A DNA stretch of 64,000 nt from DATLGB01 sp037724045 (lineage in GTDB: Bacteria; Actinomycetota; Thermoleophilia; Solirubrobacterales; Solirubrobacteraceae). A program made the position numbers and the translations under genes. Numbering within the stretch: the stretch's first letter is position 1; each line of letters opens with the position of its first letter. Of this stretch, positions 47,074-56,916 are shown piece after piece. The stretch lies in contig JBBJOW010000012.1 of NCBI GenBank assembly GCA_037724045.1, positions 1-64,000 on the forward strand. Direction: 5' to 3'. Under the pieces are notes generated by a model that did not search any database, was not told the origin of the DNA, and worked only from the letters and a program-made list of their open reading frames with translations.

Positions 47074-48675
47074 GTGAGCCATGTTGCCGTCTCCGGTCTC
47101 GCCTACGCCCACCCGGGCGGCGAGCTGCTGTTCTCCGGCGTCTCCTTCCGCCTGAGCGCCGGCCGGCACGCCGGCATGGTCGGCGTCAACGGGGTCGGCA
47201 AGAGCACGCTCATGCGGATCCTCGCGGGTGAGCTCGACGCCACCGACGGCGACGTGAATCACGGCGGCCGCGCGTTGTACATGGCCCAGGATCTAACCTC
47301 GCTTCGCTCGGAAAGGACTTCCGGCGGGACCGTGCGCGAGCTGCTGCTGTCCGTCGCTCCGGCGCGAGTTCGCGACGCGGGAGCGGCGCTGCTGTCCGCC
47401 GAGCGGGCATTGGCGGCAGGCGACGAGAGCGCCGGCGTGGCGCTCGGCGAGGCGATCGGCGCGTGGTCTGACCTCGGCGGCTACGAGCTCGAGGGGCAAT
47501 GGGACGCCGCGTGCCGGCGGATCGTCCGGTCGGGCCTCGACGACGTCGGCGACCGCGCCGCCACGCAGGTATCCGGCGGGGAGCGCAAGCGCCTGGTCCT
47601 CGACCTGCTGTTCGCCTCCGACGCGCCCTTGCTGCTGCTCGACGAGCCCGACAACTTCCTGGACGTCCCCGCGAAGCGCGCGCTGGAAGCGCAGATCGCC
47701 GCGACGCGCAAGACCGTCCTGCTCATCTCCCACGACCGTGAGCTGCTGACGGCTGCCTGCGACACCATCGTCACGCTCGAGGGCGACGGGGCCTGGGTCC
47801 ACGGCGGCTCCTACGCGGACTACCCGGCCGCGCGGGAGCACCGGCAGCAGCTCATGGGGGACCGTCTTGCTCGCTGGAACGAGGAGGAGAAGCGCCTGCG
47901 CGAGCTGGTGCGGATCTTCAAGGAGCGCGCGAAGTACTCCCCGGACTGGGCCAAGCGGGCCAAGGCCATGGAGTCGCGGTGGAAGCGCTACGTCGACGAC
48001 GGCCCGCCGCCTGCCCCGGTTGCAGACCAGCACATCAAGCTCAACCTGCGCGGAGCCGACTCGGCCCGCCGCGTGCTCGAACTGCGCTCGGTGTCGATCG
48101 AAGGGCTGGTGCGACCCTTCTCCGAGGAGGTGCACTTCGGGGAGCGCATCGGCGTCATCGGGCCCAACGGGTCGGGGAAGACACACCTCATCCGCCTGCT
48201 GGCAGGGGAGGACGTCGCGCACGGCGGGCAGCTCGTCCTCGGCCCGCGCGTGTCGGCAGGCCTGTTCACCCAGCTAAACGCGCGGCCCGACTTCGCCGCG
48301 CGGCGGCTGCTCGACATCGTCGTCGAACGGGTCAAGTCGACCGAGCGCGCCATGCAGGCCCTGGCCCGCTACGGGCTGACCGAGGCAGCCAACCGCGCCT
48401 ACGAGACGCTGTCGGGCGGGCAGAAGGCGCGGCTGGAGATCCTCTGCCTCGAGGCCGAGGGCCACAACCTGCTGCTGCTCGACGAGCCGACGGACAACCT
48501 CGACATCGATTCGTCGGAGGCGCTCGAGACTGCGCTCGACGGCTTCGAGGGAACGGTCGTCGCCGTTTCCCACGACCGCACCTTCCTGCGCCGGCTGGAC
48601 CGCTTCCTCCTGCTCGACCACGACGGCACCGTCGCCGTGCTGCCCGACTCCCGCTCGGCGCTCGCGGCGCTGTAG
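47074..48675 (+). CDS. ABC-F family ATPase
   Basis: A 533-residue soluble protein with two ABC domains and no membrane part. NBD1 has GVNGVGKSTLMRILAG, SGGERKRLVLDLL and LLLLDEPDNFLDVPAKRAL. NBD2 has GPNGSGKTHLIRLLAG, SGGQKARLEILCL and LLLLDEPTDNLDIDSSEAL. The linker (RWNEEEKRLRELVRIF, then WAKRAKAMESRW) is the P-site tRNA interaction region of ribosome-associated ABC-F proteins. A housekeeping translation factor or resistance-type role cannot be separated. The GTG at 47074 gives the correct length. Its TAG stop abuts the PBP stop. Confidence 0.88.
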   Translation: MSHVAVSGLAYAHPGGELLFSGVSFRLSAGRHAGMVGVNGVGKSTLMRILAGELDATDGDVNHGGRALYMAQDLTSLRSERTSGGTVRELLLSVAPARVRDAGAALLSAERALAAGDESAGVALGEAIGAWSDLGGYELEGQWDAACRRIVRSGLDDVGDRAATQVSGGERKRLVLDLLFASDAPLLLLDEPDNFLDVPAKRALEAQIAATRKTVLLISHDRELLTAACDTIVTLEGDGAWVHGGSYADYPAAREHRQQLMGDRLARWNEEEKRLRELVRIFKERAKYSPDWAKRAKAMESRWKRYVDDGPPPAPVADQHIKLNLRGADSARRVLELRSVSIEGLVRPFSEEVHFGERIGVIGPNGSGKTHLIRLLAGEDVAHGGQLVLGPRVSAGLFTQLNARPDFAARRLLDIVVERVKSTERAMQALARYGLTEAANRAYETLSGGQKARLEILCLEAEGHNLLLLDEPTDNLDIDSSEALETALDGFEGTVVAVSHDRTFLRRLDRFLLLDHDGTVAVLPDSRSALAAL

Positions 48676-50349
48676 CTACAGCGCTGCGGCGAGGACTTCG
48701 CGGGCGACCGGCGCCGCCGTCGTGCCGCCCTGACCGGCGCGGATGAGCATCACCGCGACCGCCACCTGCGGGTCCTCGGCGGGGGCGAAGGCCACGAACC
48801 AGGCGTTGGTGTTCGCGGGATCGACCGGCTCGCCCTGGGTCGGCACGAGCTCGGCGGTCCCCGACTTGCCGGCGACGGTGACGCCCGGGAGTGCCGCCGC
48901 GGTCCCCGTGCCGCCCGAGACCACGCCGACCATGAGCTCGTTGACGGTCTGGGCCGTTGCCTCGCTCACGACGCGTCGCGCCCGCCGTCTCTCCTCGCGG
49001 GCCAGCCGGGGCTCCTCGCGGACGCCGTCGTTGGCGATGGTCGCGCCGACCGTCGCCATCTGCAGCGGCGTGGCGAGGTCGCGGTCCTGCCCGATTGCCG
49101 CCGCGCCGACGGCCAGGTCGTCGCGCAGGTCGGTCGCGATCTCCGACCGCTTGATCGCCGGGATCTGCTTCGGCAGCGCGTTGAAGCCAAAGCGCTCGGA
49201 GATCGCCACCAGCCGCTCGGCGCCCAGCTCGGCACCCAGAGGAGCGAAGACCGAGTTGCACGAGTTCGCGAACGAGGCCGCGAGCGTGCCGCCGCAGCTC
49301 GCCCCGCCGGCGTTGAAGATCTGGACGCCGGACAAGGTGGCGCTCGTCTGCACGGGGAAGGAGTCCGCCAGGTCCGCGATGCCCGTTTCCAGCGCGCCCG
49401 CGAGCGTGATGATCTTGTAGGTCGAGCCGGGAGCCTGGGGAGCGGAGACGGCCAGGCCCGCAAGGGCGAGCACGGCGCCGTCGCGCGGGCGCACGACCGC
49501 CACGCCGCCGAGCCGGTCGCCTAGCGCCAGCGAGGCCGCGTTGGTGAGGCCGACGTCAAGCGTGGAGTGCACGTCGCGGCCCGGCTCGCCCTCGACCCGC
49601 TTGACCAGCCGGTCGCCGAAGCGGAGTCGGAGCGCCGCGTTCCCGGCGAGCCGCTCGTCGTAGATGCGCTCGAGCCCGGTGGCCGGCTCCTTGCCCGCGG
49701 CGGGCGAGCCGGCGACGCTCGCGCCGAGGCCGTCGTCGGCCAGCCGGCTGCCGTCGGCGGCGAGCACCATCCCGCGCGGCGGCGCGTCGCCCTCCGACCG
49801 GCGGATGCGCTCGCCCGGCCGTACGCCCGGCAGGCGCAGGTGGGGCGCCCACGCGACGCGGCCCTCGCCGTCCTCATCGACGACCGGGACCTCGACCTCG
49901 CCGGCCAGCTCACCGAAGTCATCGGTGCGGACGGTGACGGGCAGGGTCACGCGGTCGTCCTCGAGCGGCCCGGGCGTGCCCACCTCGACCGCGACCACGC
50001 CGGCCGCGACGTTGGCCTTCTTGTAAGCCAGCTGGAACGCGCGCAGCTGCGGGCGCGTGGCGCGCTCGGTCAGCTCCCACATGCGTTCGAGGTCGCTCGA
50101 GGCCCACGCGGCCGCGAAGGCGGCAGCGGCTTCGCGCTTGCGCTCGTCGGCCGCGCGCTGCCGCAGCACGTAGACGACACCCGCGGCGACGACGCCCACC
50201 AGCACCACCGCAGCGAGTGCTGCGCGCCAGGGAAACGCGCGGCGGTGGCGGCGCCGTGACGCAGGCTTCGAGGTTGGGTGGGCCAACATCACCGAGCCGG
50301 CCCGGCGGTTCGGCGTCACGTAGCTCGAGGTGCGCCGGCGGCGGGCCAT
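48676..50349 (-). CDS. Penicillin-binding protein (class B, MecA_N-type)
   Basis: A 557-residue transpeptidase. Cytoplasmic Arg-rich N-terminus, one TM (residues about 43-62), an NTF2-like MecA_N domain (ADERKREAAAAFAAAWASSD), a dimerisation domain, and the transpeptidase domain. The motifs are PGSTYKI (Ser309, Lys312), SCNSVF (SxN) and AGKSGTAE (KTG-type KSG). It cross-links peptidoglycan and may have low beta-lactam affinity, as MecA-like proteins do; that is only a possibility. The ATG at 50349 follows a short gap after the ArsR-like gene. Confidence 0.88.
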   Translation of the reverse strand: MARRRRTSSYVTPNRRAGSVMLAHPTSKPASRRRHRRAFPWRAALAAVVLVGVVAAGVVYVLRQRAADERKREAAAAFAAAWASSDLERMWELTERATRPQLRAFQLAYKKANVAAGVVAVEVGTPGPLEDDRVTLPVTVRTDDFGELAGEVEVPVVDEDGEGRVAWAPHLRLPGVRPGERIRRSEGDAPPRGMVLAADGSRLADDGLGASVAGSPAAGKEPATGLERIYDERLAGNAALRLRFGDRLVKRVEGEPGRDVHSTLDVGLTNAASLALGDRLGGVAVVRPRDGAVLALAGLAVSAPQAPGSTYKIITLAGALETGIADLADSFPVQTSATLSGVQIFNAGGASCGGTLAASFANSCNSVFAPLGAELGAERLVAISERFGFNALPKQIPAIKRSEIATDLRDDLAVGAAAIGQDRDLATPLQMATVGATIANDGVREEPRLAREERRRARRVVSEATAQTVNELMVGVVSGGTGTAAALPGVTVAGKSGTAELVPTQGEPVDPANTNAWFVAFAPAEDPQVAVAVMLIRAGQGGTTAAPVAREVLAAAL

Positions 50350-50365
50350 CGCCCGCGAGCGTAGG

Positions 50366-50764
50366 TCAGGTGGGAAGGACGGCGGCGACGATGCGGCCGC
50401 TCGCGTTTCCCGGGTGACGCCCGGCGATGGCGGCCAGGCGGTCCGCGAACGCCTCCAGGGCGGCGGATGCCTCCTGCCAGCCGGTCGCGTCGAGGGCAAG
50501 CTCGGAGTTCAGAACCGTTTCCGGCCGGGGCACGGACACGTAGTGATGCTCCACGGCGCCGCGGCGCGGCGTCTCGCGCACGAGCACGATCAGCCCGAGT
50601 CGGGCGAGGATGCGCACGTGGTAGCTCACGTTCCCGAGCTTCTCGTCGAAGCGAACGGCCAGTTCCTTGGGGCTCGCCTCGTGCTCGTCGAGAGCGCCCA
50701 GGATGCGGGCCCGGAGCGGGTGGCCGAGCGCGGTGATGATGCCTTGGTCGCTGATGCGAAACAT
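50366..50764 (-). CDS. ArsR-like winged-helix regulator
   Basis: A 132-residue protein: ITALGHPLRARILGALDEHE, SPKELAVRFDEKLGNVSYHV with recognition helix and a wing (VRETPRRGAVEHHYVSVP), typical of ArsR/HTH_20 regulators. The C-terminal part (DATGWQEASAALEAFADRL) is helical, for dimerisation. No metal-binding Cys pairs are seen. It lies 16 bp upstream of the PBP gene and could control it. A family A repeat starts 126 bp upstream. Confidence 0.85.
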   Translation of the reverse strand: MFRISDQGIITALGHPLRARILGALDEHEASPKELAVRFDEKLGNVSYHVRILARLGLIVLVRETPRRGAVEHHYVSVPRPETVLNSELALDATGWQEASAALEAFADRLAAIAGRHPGNASGRIVAAVLPT

Positions 50765-50889
50765 TCCATCACAACCTGAACGGAAAAGTTCTGTCGACTC
50801 GGTGTCAGCGGCGCGGCCGCCGGCAAGCCGAGCGAACCACCTGCGGCGGTCAACCGGGACTCCCGGCCTGCCGGGGCCTTCGGCCCGGT

Positions 50890-51060
50890 TAGATGGTTGA
50901 TTCCGCGACCCCGCGGCCCCAGGCACGCCGCTGACGCTTCGCGCCGGATCACGCCCGTCCGGTTCGCCCGTACCACCGGTACGGGCTTCGCCGGCCGGAC
51001 GCGCCCGGCTCGGTCATCAGCGCGCCTGGAACCACGGGGTCTCGGGGAATCAACCATCTA
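50890..51060. repeat. Family A palindromic repeat, subfamily A2, copy 2
   Basis: A 171 bp element with termini TAGATGGTTGATTCC and GGAATCAACCATCTA. The interior matches the A2 copy at 41017 closely, including the central CCCGTACCACCGGTACGGG hairpin. The right-end TAG is the HMG-CoA reductase stop codon. Left of it, a smaller GC hairpin (GGCCTGCCGGGGCCTTCGG region) precedes the ArsR-like gene. Confidence 0.92.
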
Positions 51061-52242
51061 GGCGCGGTTTCGGCCGTAGAGGTCGTGGGCGTCGACCCAT
51101 TCCTCGGCCACGATCGCCGAGCCGAGCGACAGCTCTCCGCAGAGCACCGTCGCCGCCACGATCTCGGCGAACTTGCGCACCCTGTCGGAGCCGTAGCAGT
51201 CGAGCAGCTCCAAGCATTCGCGCTGGGTGGCCAGATGGGTCCCGCCGCCGTAGGTCGCGACGATCAGCGAAGGGATGGTGATCGAGAAGTAGTAGGCGTC
51301 GTCCTCGCGCAGCTCGGCATAGACCAGGGCGGCGGAGGACTCGGCGACGTTGGCGGCGTCCTGGCCGGTGGCGATGAACATGGCGGTGATGCCGTTGGCG
51401 GAATGCGCGCCGTTGTTGTTGACGCCCGCCATGAAGCCGCCGAGGTTGGACACCTGCCGCGCCCGGTACATGAGCCGGCTGTCGGAGCGCATCACGCGCT
51501 GCAGCAGCTCGTTGGGAATCGTTGCCTCGGCGATCACTCGCTTGCCGCGCGTGCGCAGCACGTTGACCTGCGATGTCTTCTTGTCCGTGGCGAAGTTCGA
51601 TTCGAGGAAGAAGCGTTCGATGGGCGCGTGCTGGGAGACGATCCAGTGGCAGGCGGCCTGGGTCGCCTTGCCGGTGAGGTTCTGGCTCGCCGCGTCGCCC
51701 GTCGTGTAGTTGAAGCGCGTGTAGAGGATGCGCCCGGCCGAGTACTGCTCGATGTCCTGCAGCTTCCCGGTGGACGTCGTGGACTCGGCGACCTCCTTGA
51801 TCGCCGCGAAGTTCTCGACGAGCCACTCGCCGAACGTGCGCGCCTCGCGGGCGCTGTCGAACAGGAACGCCGGGGCGCGCTGCATGTGGTCGTCGACCAC
51901 GGTCACCGTCACCCCACCCGCCTCGTGCAGCAGGCGCATGCCGCGGTTGTAGGACGCGACGAGCGTTCCCTCGGCGGTTGCGAGCGGCACGTAGAACTCC
52001 CCCTGCGCGTGCTCGCCGTTGACCAGCAGCGGGCCCGCCAGCCCGATCGGGACCTGCGCCACGCCGAGGAAGTGCTCGACGTTGCCGCTCAGCGTCGCGG
52101 GGTCGACGGAGAAGCTGCCCACGTGCTCCAGGTCGACGCCAGTCTGCTCGTGCGCGAACGCGCGGCGCGCGGCCGCCGCCTCCGCCGAGTAGTCGTTCTC
52201 GCGGTCACGGGGGACGGGGATGCGGTCGGCGATGGCCGAACC
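51058..52242 (-). CDS. Hydroxymethylglutaryl-CoA reductase, 5' end disturbed by an IS
   Basis: A class-I HMG-CoA reductase, which makes mevalonate. Seen are GNVEHFLGVAQVPIGLAGPL, the substrate loop TGDAASQNL, DKKTSQVN with the catalytic Lys, and NNGAHSANGITAMFIATGQD. The first residues of the open frame (IADRIPVPRDRENDYSAEAA) still match the family, but an in-frame TAG at 52243-52245, next to the IS, precedes any ATG, GTG or TTG. The only standard start is the internal GTG at 52122, which gives 354 residues without the first 40. The native start was probably lost. Confidence 0.82.
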   Translation of the reverse strand, partial: GSAIADRIPVPRDRENDYSAEAAAARRAFAHEQTGVDLEHVGSFSVDPATLSGNVEHFLGVAQVPIGLAGPLLVNGEHAQGEFYVPLATAEGTLVASYNRGMRLLHEAGGVTVTVVDDHMQRAPAFLFDSAREARTFGEWLVENFAAIKEVAESTTSTGKLQDIEQYSAGRILYTRFNYTTGDAASQNLTGKATQAACHWIVSQHAPIERFFLESNFATDKKTSQVNVLRTRGKRVIAEATIPNELLQRVMRSDSRLMYRARQVSNLGGFMAGVNNNGAHSANGITAMFIATGQDAANVAESSAALVYAELREDDAYYFSITIPSLIVATYGGGTHLATQRECLELLDCYGSDRVRKFAEIVAATVLCGELSLGSAIVAEEWVDAHDLYGRNRA

Positions 52243-52250
52243 CTATTTAG

Positions 52251-53890
52251 TTGCCCCGGAAAATCGCTGTTGTTGTCCGGTTGGCCTGCGAAAATGCCTG
52301 CAAATGACGATCTACTTGATTACTGTGCGGGCGTGTTGAGGGTGGACGCGGGGCGTCAGGGCTGTCTGCTTGAGTCGCTGCTGCCGGCGGGCGTCGCGCT
52401 GCTGCCGGCGAGCCTGGCCGCGATCGACGCGCTGCTGGACGATCCGGGCGTCTACGCGCCGATCCGCGCGTTGTGGGTCTCGCGCGACGCTGAGCGTGGG
52501 ACGGCGGCGTTGACGGAGGGCCGGCCGACGACTGCGATGCAGACGTTCGTGCGGCTGATGGTGCTCAAGGCGCGGACGGGCTGGGGGTACGGGGCGCTCG
52601 TGCGTGAGGTCGCGGACTCGCTGCACCTGCGGCGCTTCTGCGCGATCGGGCTGGGCGACGGGGTCCCGGACGAGTCGACGCTGCGCAAGCTGTGTCGGCG
52701 CCTGGGCGCCGACACCGTCGATGCGTTGACGCGCGAGGTGATCGCGCGGTCGGCGGCGCAGACCGCGTTTCGTCCGCGCGCGGCGCGGATCGACTCGACC
52801 GTCGTGGAGGCCGACGTGAAGTTCCCGACCGACGCCGGCCTGGCCGCTGACGGCGTCGTGCTGTTGGCGCGTGCCGGGCGTCGCCTGGCGGGCCTGGCGG
52901 GCGCGGGCGCGCCGCGCGTGGCAGACCGTGGCCGCGGCGCGAAGGGCCGCATGCGGCGCCTGGGCCGCACGCTCAAGCGCCGCAACGGCGAGGCCAAGGC
53001 CGAAGTCCTCACGATCACCGGTGAATGCGGCGAGCTGCTCGCGAAGTCGGCGCTCGAGGCGCGCCGGCTGGAACAGGTCCTGGCGGCCGGCACCGCGGCG
53101 CAGCAGGCCGCCGTGCCCGCCCTGGCCGTGCTGATCGGCCGCTGCGAGCGTGTCTGCGAGCAGATCCGCATGCGCCTCGCCGGCGAACGGATCAGCGACC
53201 GGCTGGTGTCGCTGCACGACCCCGACGCCCGCCCGATCTGCAAGGGCAAGCTCGCCAAGCGCACCGAGTTCGGCTACGTCACCCAGATCTGCGAGATCAC
53301 CGAGAACACGCAAGGCGGCGCCCGCGGCTACATCCTGCCGCCCTCGACCGCGGCCGGCAACCCCGGCGAGAACGAACTGCTCCCAGCCACCGTGGCCAGC
53401 CTCGACAAGCTCGGCTTCAGCATCACCGAGCTCGCGCTCGACGGCGGCTTCCGCGCCCCAGCGACCACCGACGCGCTCGCCGCCAGCGCCCAGACGCCCG
53501 CGACCGTCGCGATCGCCGGCAGCCAAGAACCCCAGTCCCAGCGCACGCGGCGGCGGCTGTACTGCTACCGCAGTGGCGCCGAAGGCCGCATCAGCCACCT
53601 CAAACGCGGCTACGGCATGCGCAGATCGCGCCTCAAAGGCCACGACGGCCAGCGCACCTGGTGCGGCTGGGCGATCCTCGCCTACAACCTCGACACCCAC
53701 ACCCACCGCCTCAACTGACCCCCGGCCAGCCGCCGGCCCGCCCAGACGAAAACGGGCACGGCCGGCACCGTCGCGGCGTGCCCGAAAACGCTCACACACC
53801 CCAAAAGACACCAGCCAGCAGCCCCCACGACAACCCCGCCGACGACGCCGACAGGCCGCTCCCCCGAACCACCCAGTTTTTCCGGAGGAA
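52251..53890 (+). mobile_element. Insertion sequence with flanking CTATTTAG
   Basis: A 1640 bp IS carrying one transposase gene. The ends TTGCCCCGGAAAA and TTTTCCGGAGGAA are inverted repeats with mismatches. CTATTTAG flanks both sides (52243-52250 and 53891-53898), either an 8 bp target duplication or, since it is nearly palindromic, an extension of the termini. It sits between HMG-CoA reductase and a GT-C gene, directly at the 5' end of the former. Confidence 0.85.
52294..53718 (+). CDS. DDE transposase (IS5/IS1182-like, DUF772 N-terminus)
   Basis: A 474-residue transposase. An N-terminal DUF772-like part (TFVRLMVLKARTGWGYGALV, LRRFCAIGLGDGVPDESTLR) is followed by the catalytic core, with ARIDSTVVEADVKFPTD (first Asp), TELALDGGFRAPATTDAL (second Asp) and RRLYCYRSGAEGRISHLKRG (Glu). 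The C-terminal KGHDGQRTWCGWAILAYNL is conserved in such IS. The gene is intact, so the IS could be active. The ATG at 52294 was chosen; family assignment to IS1182 or ISNCY is uncertain. Confidence 0.85.
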   Translation: MPANDDLLDYCAGVLRVDAGRQGCLLESLLPAGVALLPASLAAIDALLDDPGVYAPIRALWVSRDAERGTAALTEGRPTTAMQTFVRLMVLKARTGWGYGALVREVADSLHLRRFCAIGLGDGVPDESTLRKLCRRLGADTVDALTREVIARSAAQTAFRPRAARIDSTVVEADVKFPTDAGLAADGVVLLARAGRRLAGLAGAGAPRVADRGRGAKGRMRRLGRTLKRRNGEAKAEVLTITGECGELLAKSALEARRLEQVLAAGTAAQQAAVPALAVLIGRCERVCEQIRMRLAGERISDRLVSLHDPDARPICKGKLAKRTEFGYVTQICEITENTQGGARGYILPPSTAAGNPGENELLPATVASLDKLGFSITELALDGGFRAPATTDALAASAQTPATVAIAGSQEPQSQRTRRRLYCYRSGAEGRISHLKRGYGMRRSRLKGHDGQRTWCGWAILAYNLDTHTHRLN

Positions 53891-53923
53891 CTATTTAGCC
53901 GTAGACCTCGCGCAGCGCGGCGA

Positions 53924-55255
53924 TCACCGGCGCAGCATTGCGGTCAGGCCCACGACGAGGGCCGGCGGCAGCAGAACGAGGGTGGGGAGGACGTAGCGCG
54001 GGCTGAGATGGTGGCTGGCGGCGGGGGCGCACATGAGCACGAACGCGGTCGCCGACAGCAGGAACGCCGGACCGCGCAGGGGCGAGTCCTTCGCGCGGCC
54101 GAGTCCCGCGGCCGCCGTGAGGCCGACCAGCAGCCCGAGCGCGGCCAGCGGGCCGGGGGTGAAGACGACGTCCTGGTAGGTGCGCAGGAAGGCGGAGAGC
54201 TCGGGCTGCACGGTGCCGGCGGTCCCGCCGTGCGCGCGGATGACGGGATCGAAATGGGCGGGCTTCGGGTAGCTCGCCTGGAAGGACCACGTGTCCTCGA
54301 AGGGGACGCGGCGCCCAGGCGTGTCACGGTGGAAGGCGAAGCCCTGGAGCACGCTGTCGGCGATCGCCTCGGCGTAGTCGAACGGCTGGTTGCGGATCGC
54401 CCGCTTGGCGAAGCTCGCGCCCAGCGCGTCGCGCGCCGACTCGTCCTTGATCCGGAACCAGGGCGACTTCGGGTACCACGCGAACTCCTGCGGCGTGGGG
54501 CGCTCGCTAACGGGCAGCAACGGGCATAGCGGGCGCTCGGCAGGCGGGACCTCGAACTCGTCGCACTCCACGAACGGCGCTACGCGCGCATAGAGGAACC
54601 GCCCGTCCTGTCCCGCGAGCGCGTAACCGCCGTTGCGGCTGTCATACCAGGCTGCGTAGCCGAACAAGGGGACGAGGAAGCCGGCGACGAGGGCAAGGGC
54701 CACGACGGGCCGCGACGGTCGGGCGTGCGTGGTCAGCACGGCGACCAGCGCCGGCGCGATCATCACCAGCGCGATCACCCGCGTGAGCGCCGCGAGCGCG
54801 ATCAGCAGGCCGCCGGCCGCGGCCGCCCCTGGAGTCAGCGGCCGCTTCCACAGCAGCACCGCGCACAGGCTCGCCAGCAGGAGCTCGAACAGCGCCTCCG
54901 ACAGCACGTGCTGCTCGATCAGCAGCTGGAAGGCGTCGAGCAGGAGCGGCGCGGTGGCGAGCGCGGCCGCCCAGCGCACGACGCCCAGGCGCAGCAGCAG
55001 CGCGTACACGATCCCCGCCGCCGCGAGTCCCATGAGGTGATGGACAGCCGGGACGACCGCCAGGGTCGAGTCGATCGGCAGCAGGTTCAGGAAGGCCGAG
55101 TAGCCCGCGGGCTTGCGGTCCATCGGCACGAGGTCCGCCGCGTTCTCCAGGTACCAGACGGAATCCTGATTCAGCAGGGCGGGCCGGTACGCGAGCTGGG
55201 TGACGATGCGCAGGGCGATCCCGGCGACGAGCAGGCCGGCGAACAGCCCGTGCAC
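53924..55255 (-). CDS. GT-C-type membrane protein
   Basis: A 443-residue polytopic protein. TM1 (GLFAGLLVAGIALRIV) is followed by a loop with NQDSVWYLENAADLV, resembling the first acidic loop of GT-C glycosyltransferases. The FQLLIEQHVLSEALFELLLA region matches their second loop. About 10 membrane segments, with a large extracytoplasmic loop (residues 205-345). The donor and acceptor are unknown. The 3' end lies 26 bp from the right flank of the IS. Confidence 0.75.
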   Translation of the reverse strand: MHGLFAGLLVAGIALRIVTQLAYRPALLNQDSVWYLENAADLVPMDRKPAGYSAFLNLLPIDSTLAVVPAVHHLMGLAAAGIVYALLLRLGVVRWAAALATAPLLLDAFQLLIEQHVLSEALFELLLASLCAVLLWKRPLTPGAAAAGGLLIALAALTRVIALVMIAPALVAVLTTHARPSRPVVALALVAGFLVPLFGYAAWYDSRNGGYALAGQDGRFLYARVAPFVECDEFEVPPAERPLCPLLPVSERPTPQEFAWYPKSPWFRIKDESARDALGASFAKRAIRNQPFDYAEAIADSVLQGFAFHRDTPGRRVPFEDTWSFQASYPKPAHFDPVIRAHGGTAGTVQPELSAFLRTYQDVVFTPGPLAALGLLVGLTAAAGLGRAKDSPLRGPAFLLSATAFVLMCAPAASHHLSPRYVLPTLVLLPPALVVGLTAMLRR

Positions 55256-55326
55256 CCGGAGCGTGTCGATTCCGGCGCGTTCCGTTCGTCTAATGGGGGA
55301 CGAGCCTGTGACAAGGAGGCTTCCAA

Positions 55327-55478
55327 GTGAAGTACATGCTGCTCATCCACCACTGCGACGCGCCGACCCCGCTCGACCCCGAGGCCTGGGCGGCCGTCCC
55401 GCCGAGGCACACATGGCGTACGACCGGGCGCTCGAGCTGACCAGCGATCCGCCCGCGCGCGCACTGTTCGTAGGGCGC
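55327..55478 (+). pseudogene. Collapsed YCII gene / ECF sigma factor remnant
   Basis: After a perfect AAGGAGG, a GTG (55327) opens MKYMLLIHHCDAPTPLDPEA, a typical YCII/DGPF-protein N-terminus, but the homology ends after about 26 codons and the frame closes at 55440. From 55404 another frame reads AHMAYDRALELTSDPPARAL, which resembles the C-terminal end of SigJ-like ECF sigma factors, commonly encoded next to YCII genes. An internal deletion of a YCII-sigma pair explains both. The remaining bases up to 55575 show nothing recognisable. Confidence 0.55.
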
Positions 55479-55575
55479 CAAGACGCTCAACCCCGGCGTT
55501 CGTTATGCCGACCGGGTCTCAGACGGACCGGGCGTCACCAGGGCCTCCGCCGTTCTCCACTATTGGCTTGAGTCC

Positions 55576-56915
<1,340 letters not shown>

Positions 56916-56916
<1 letters not shown>

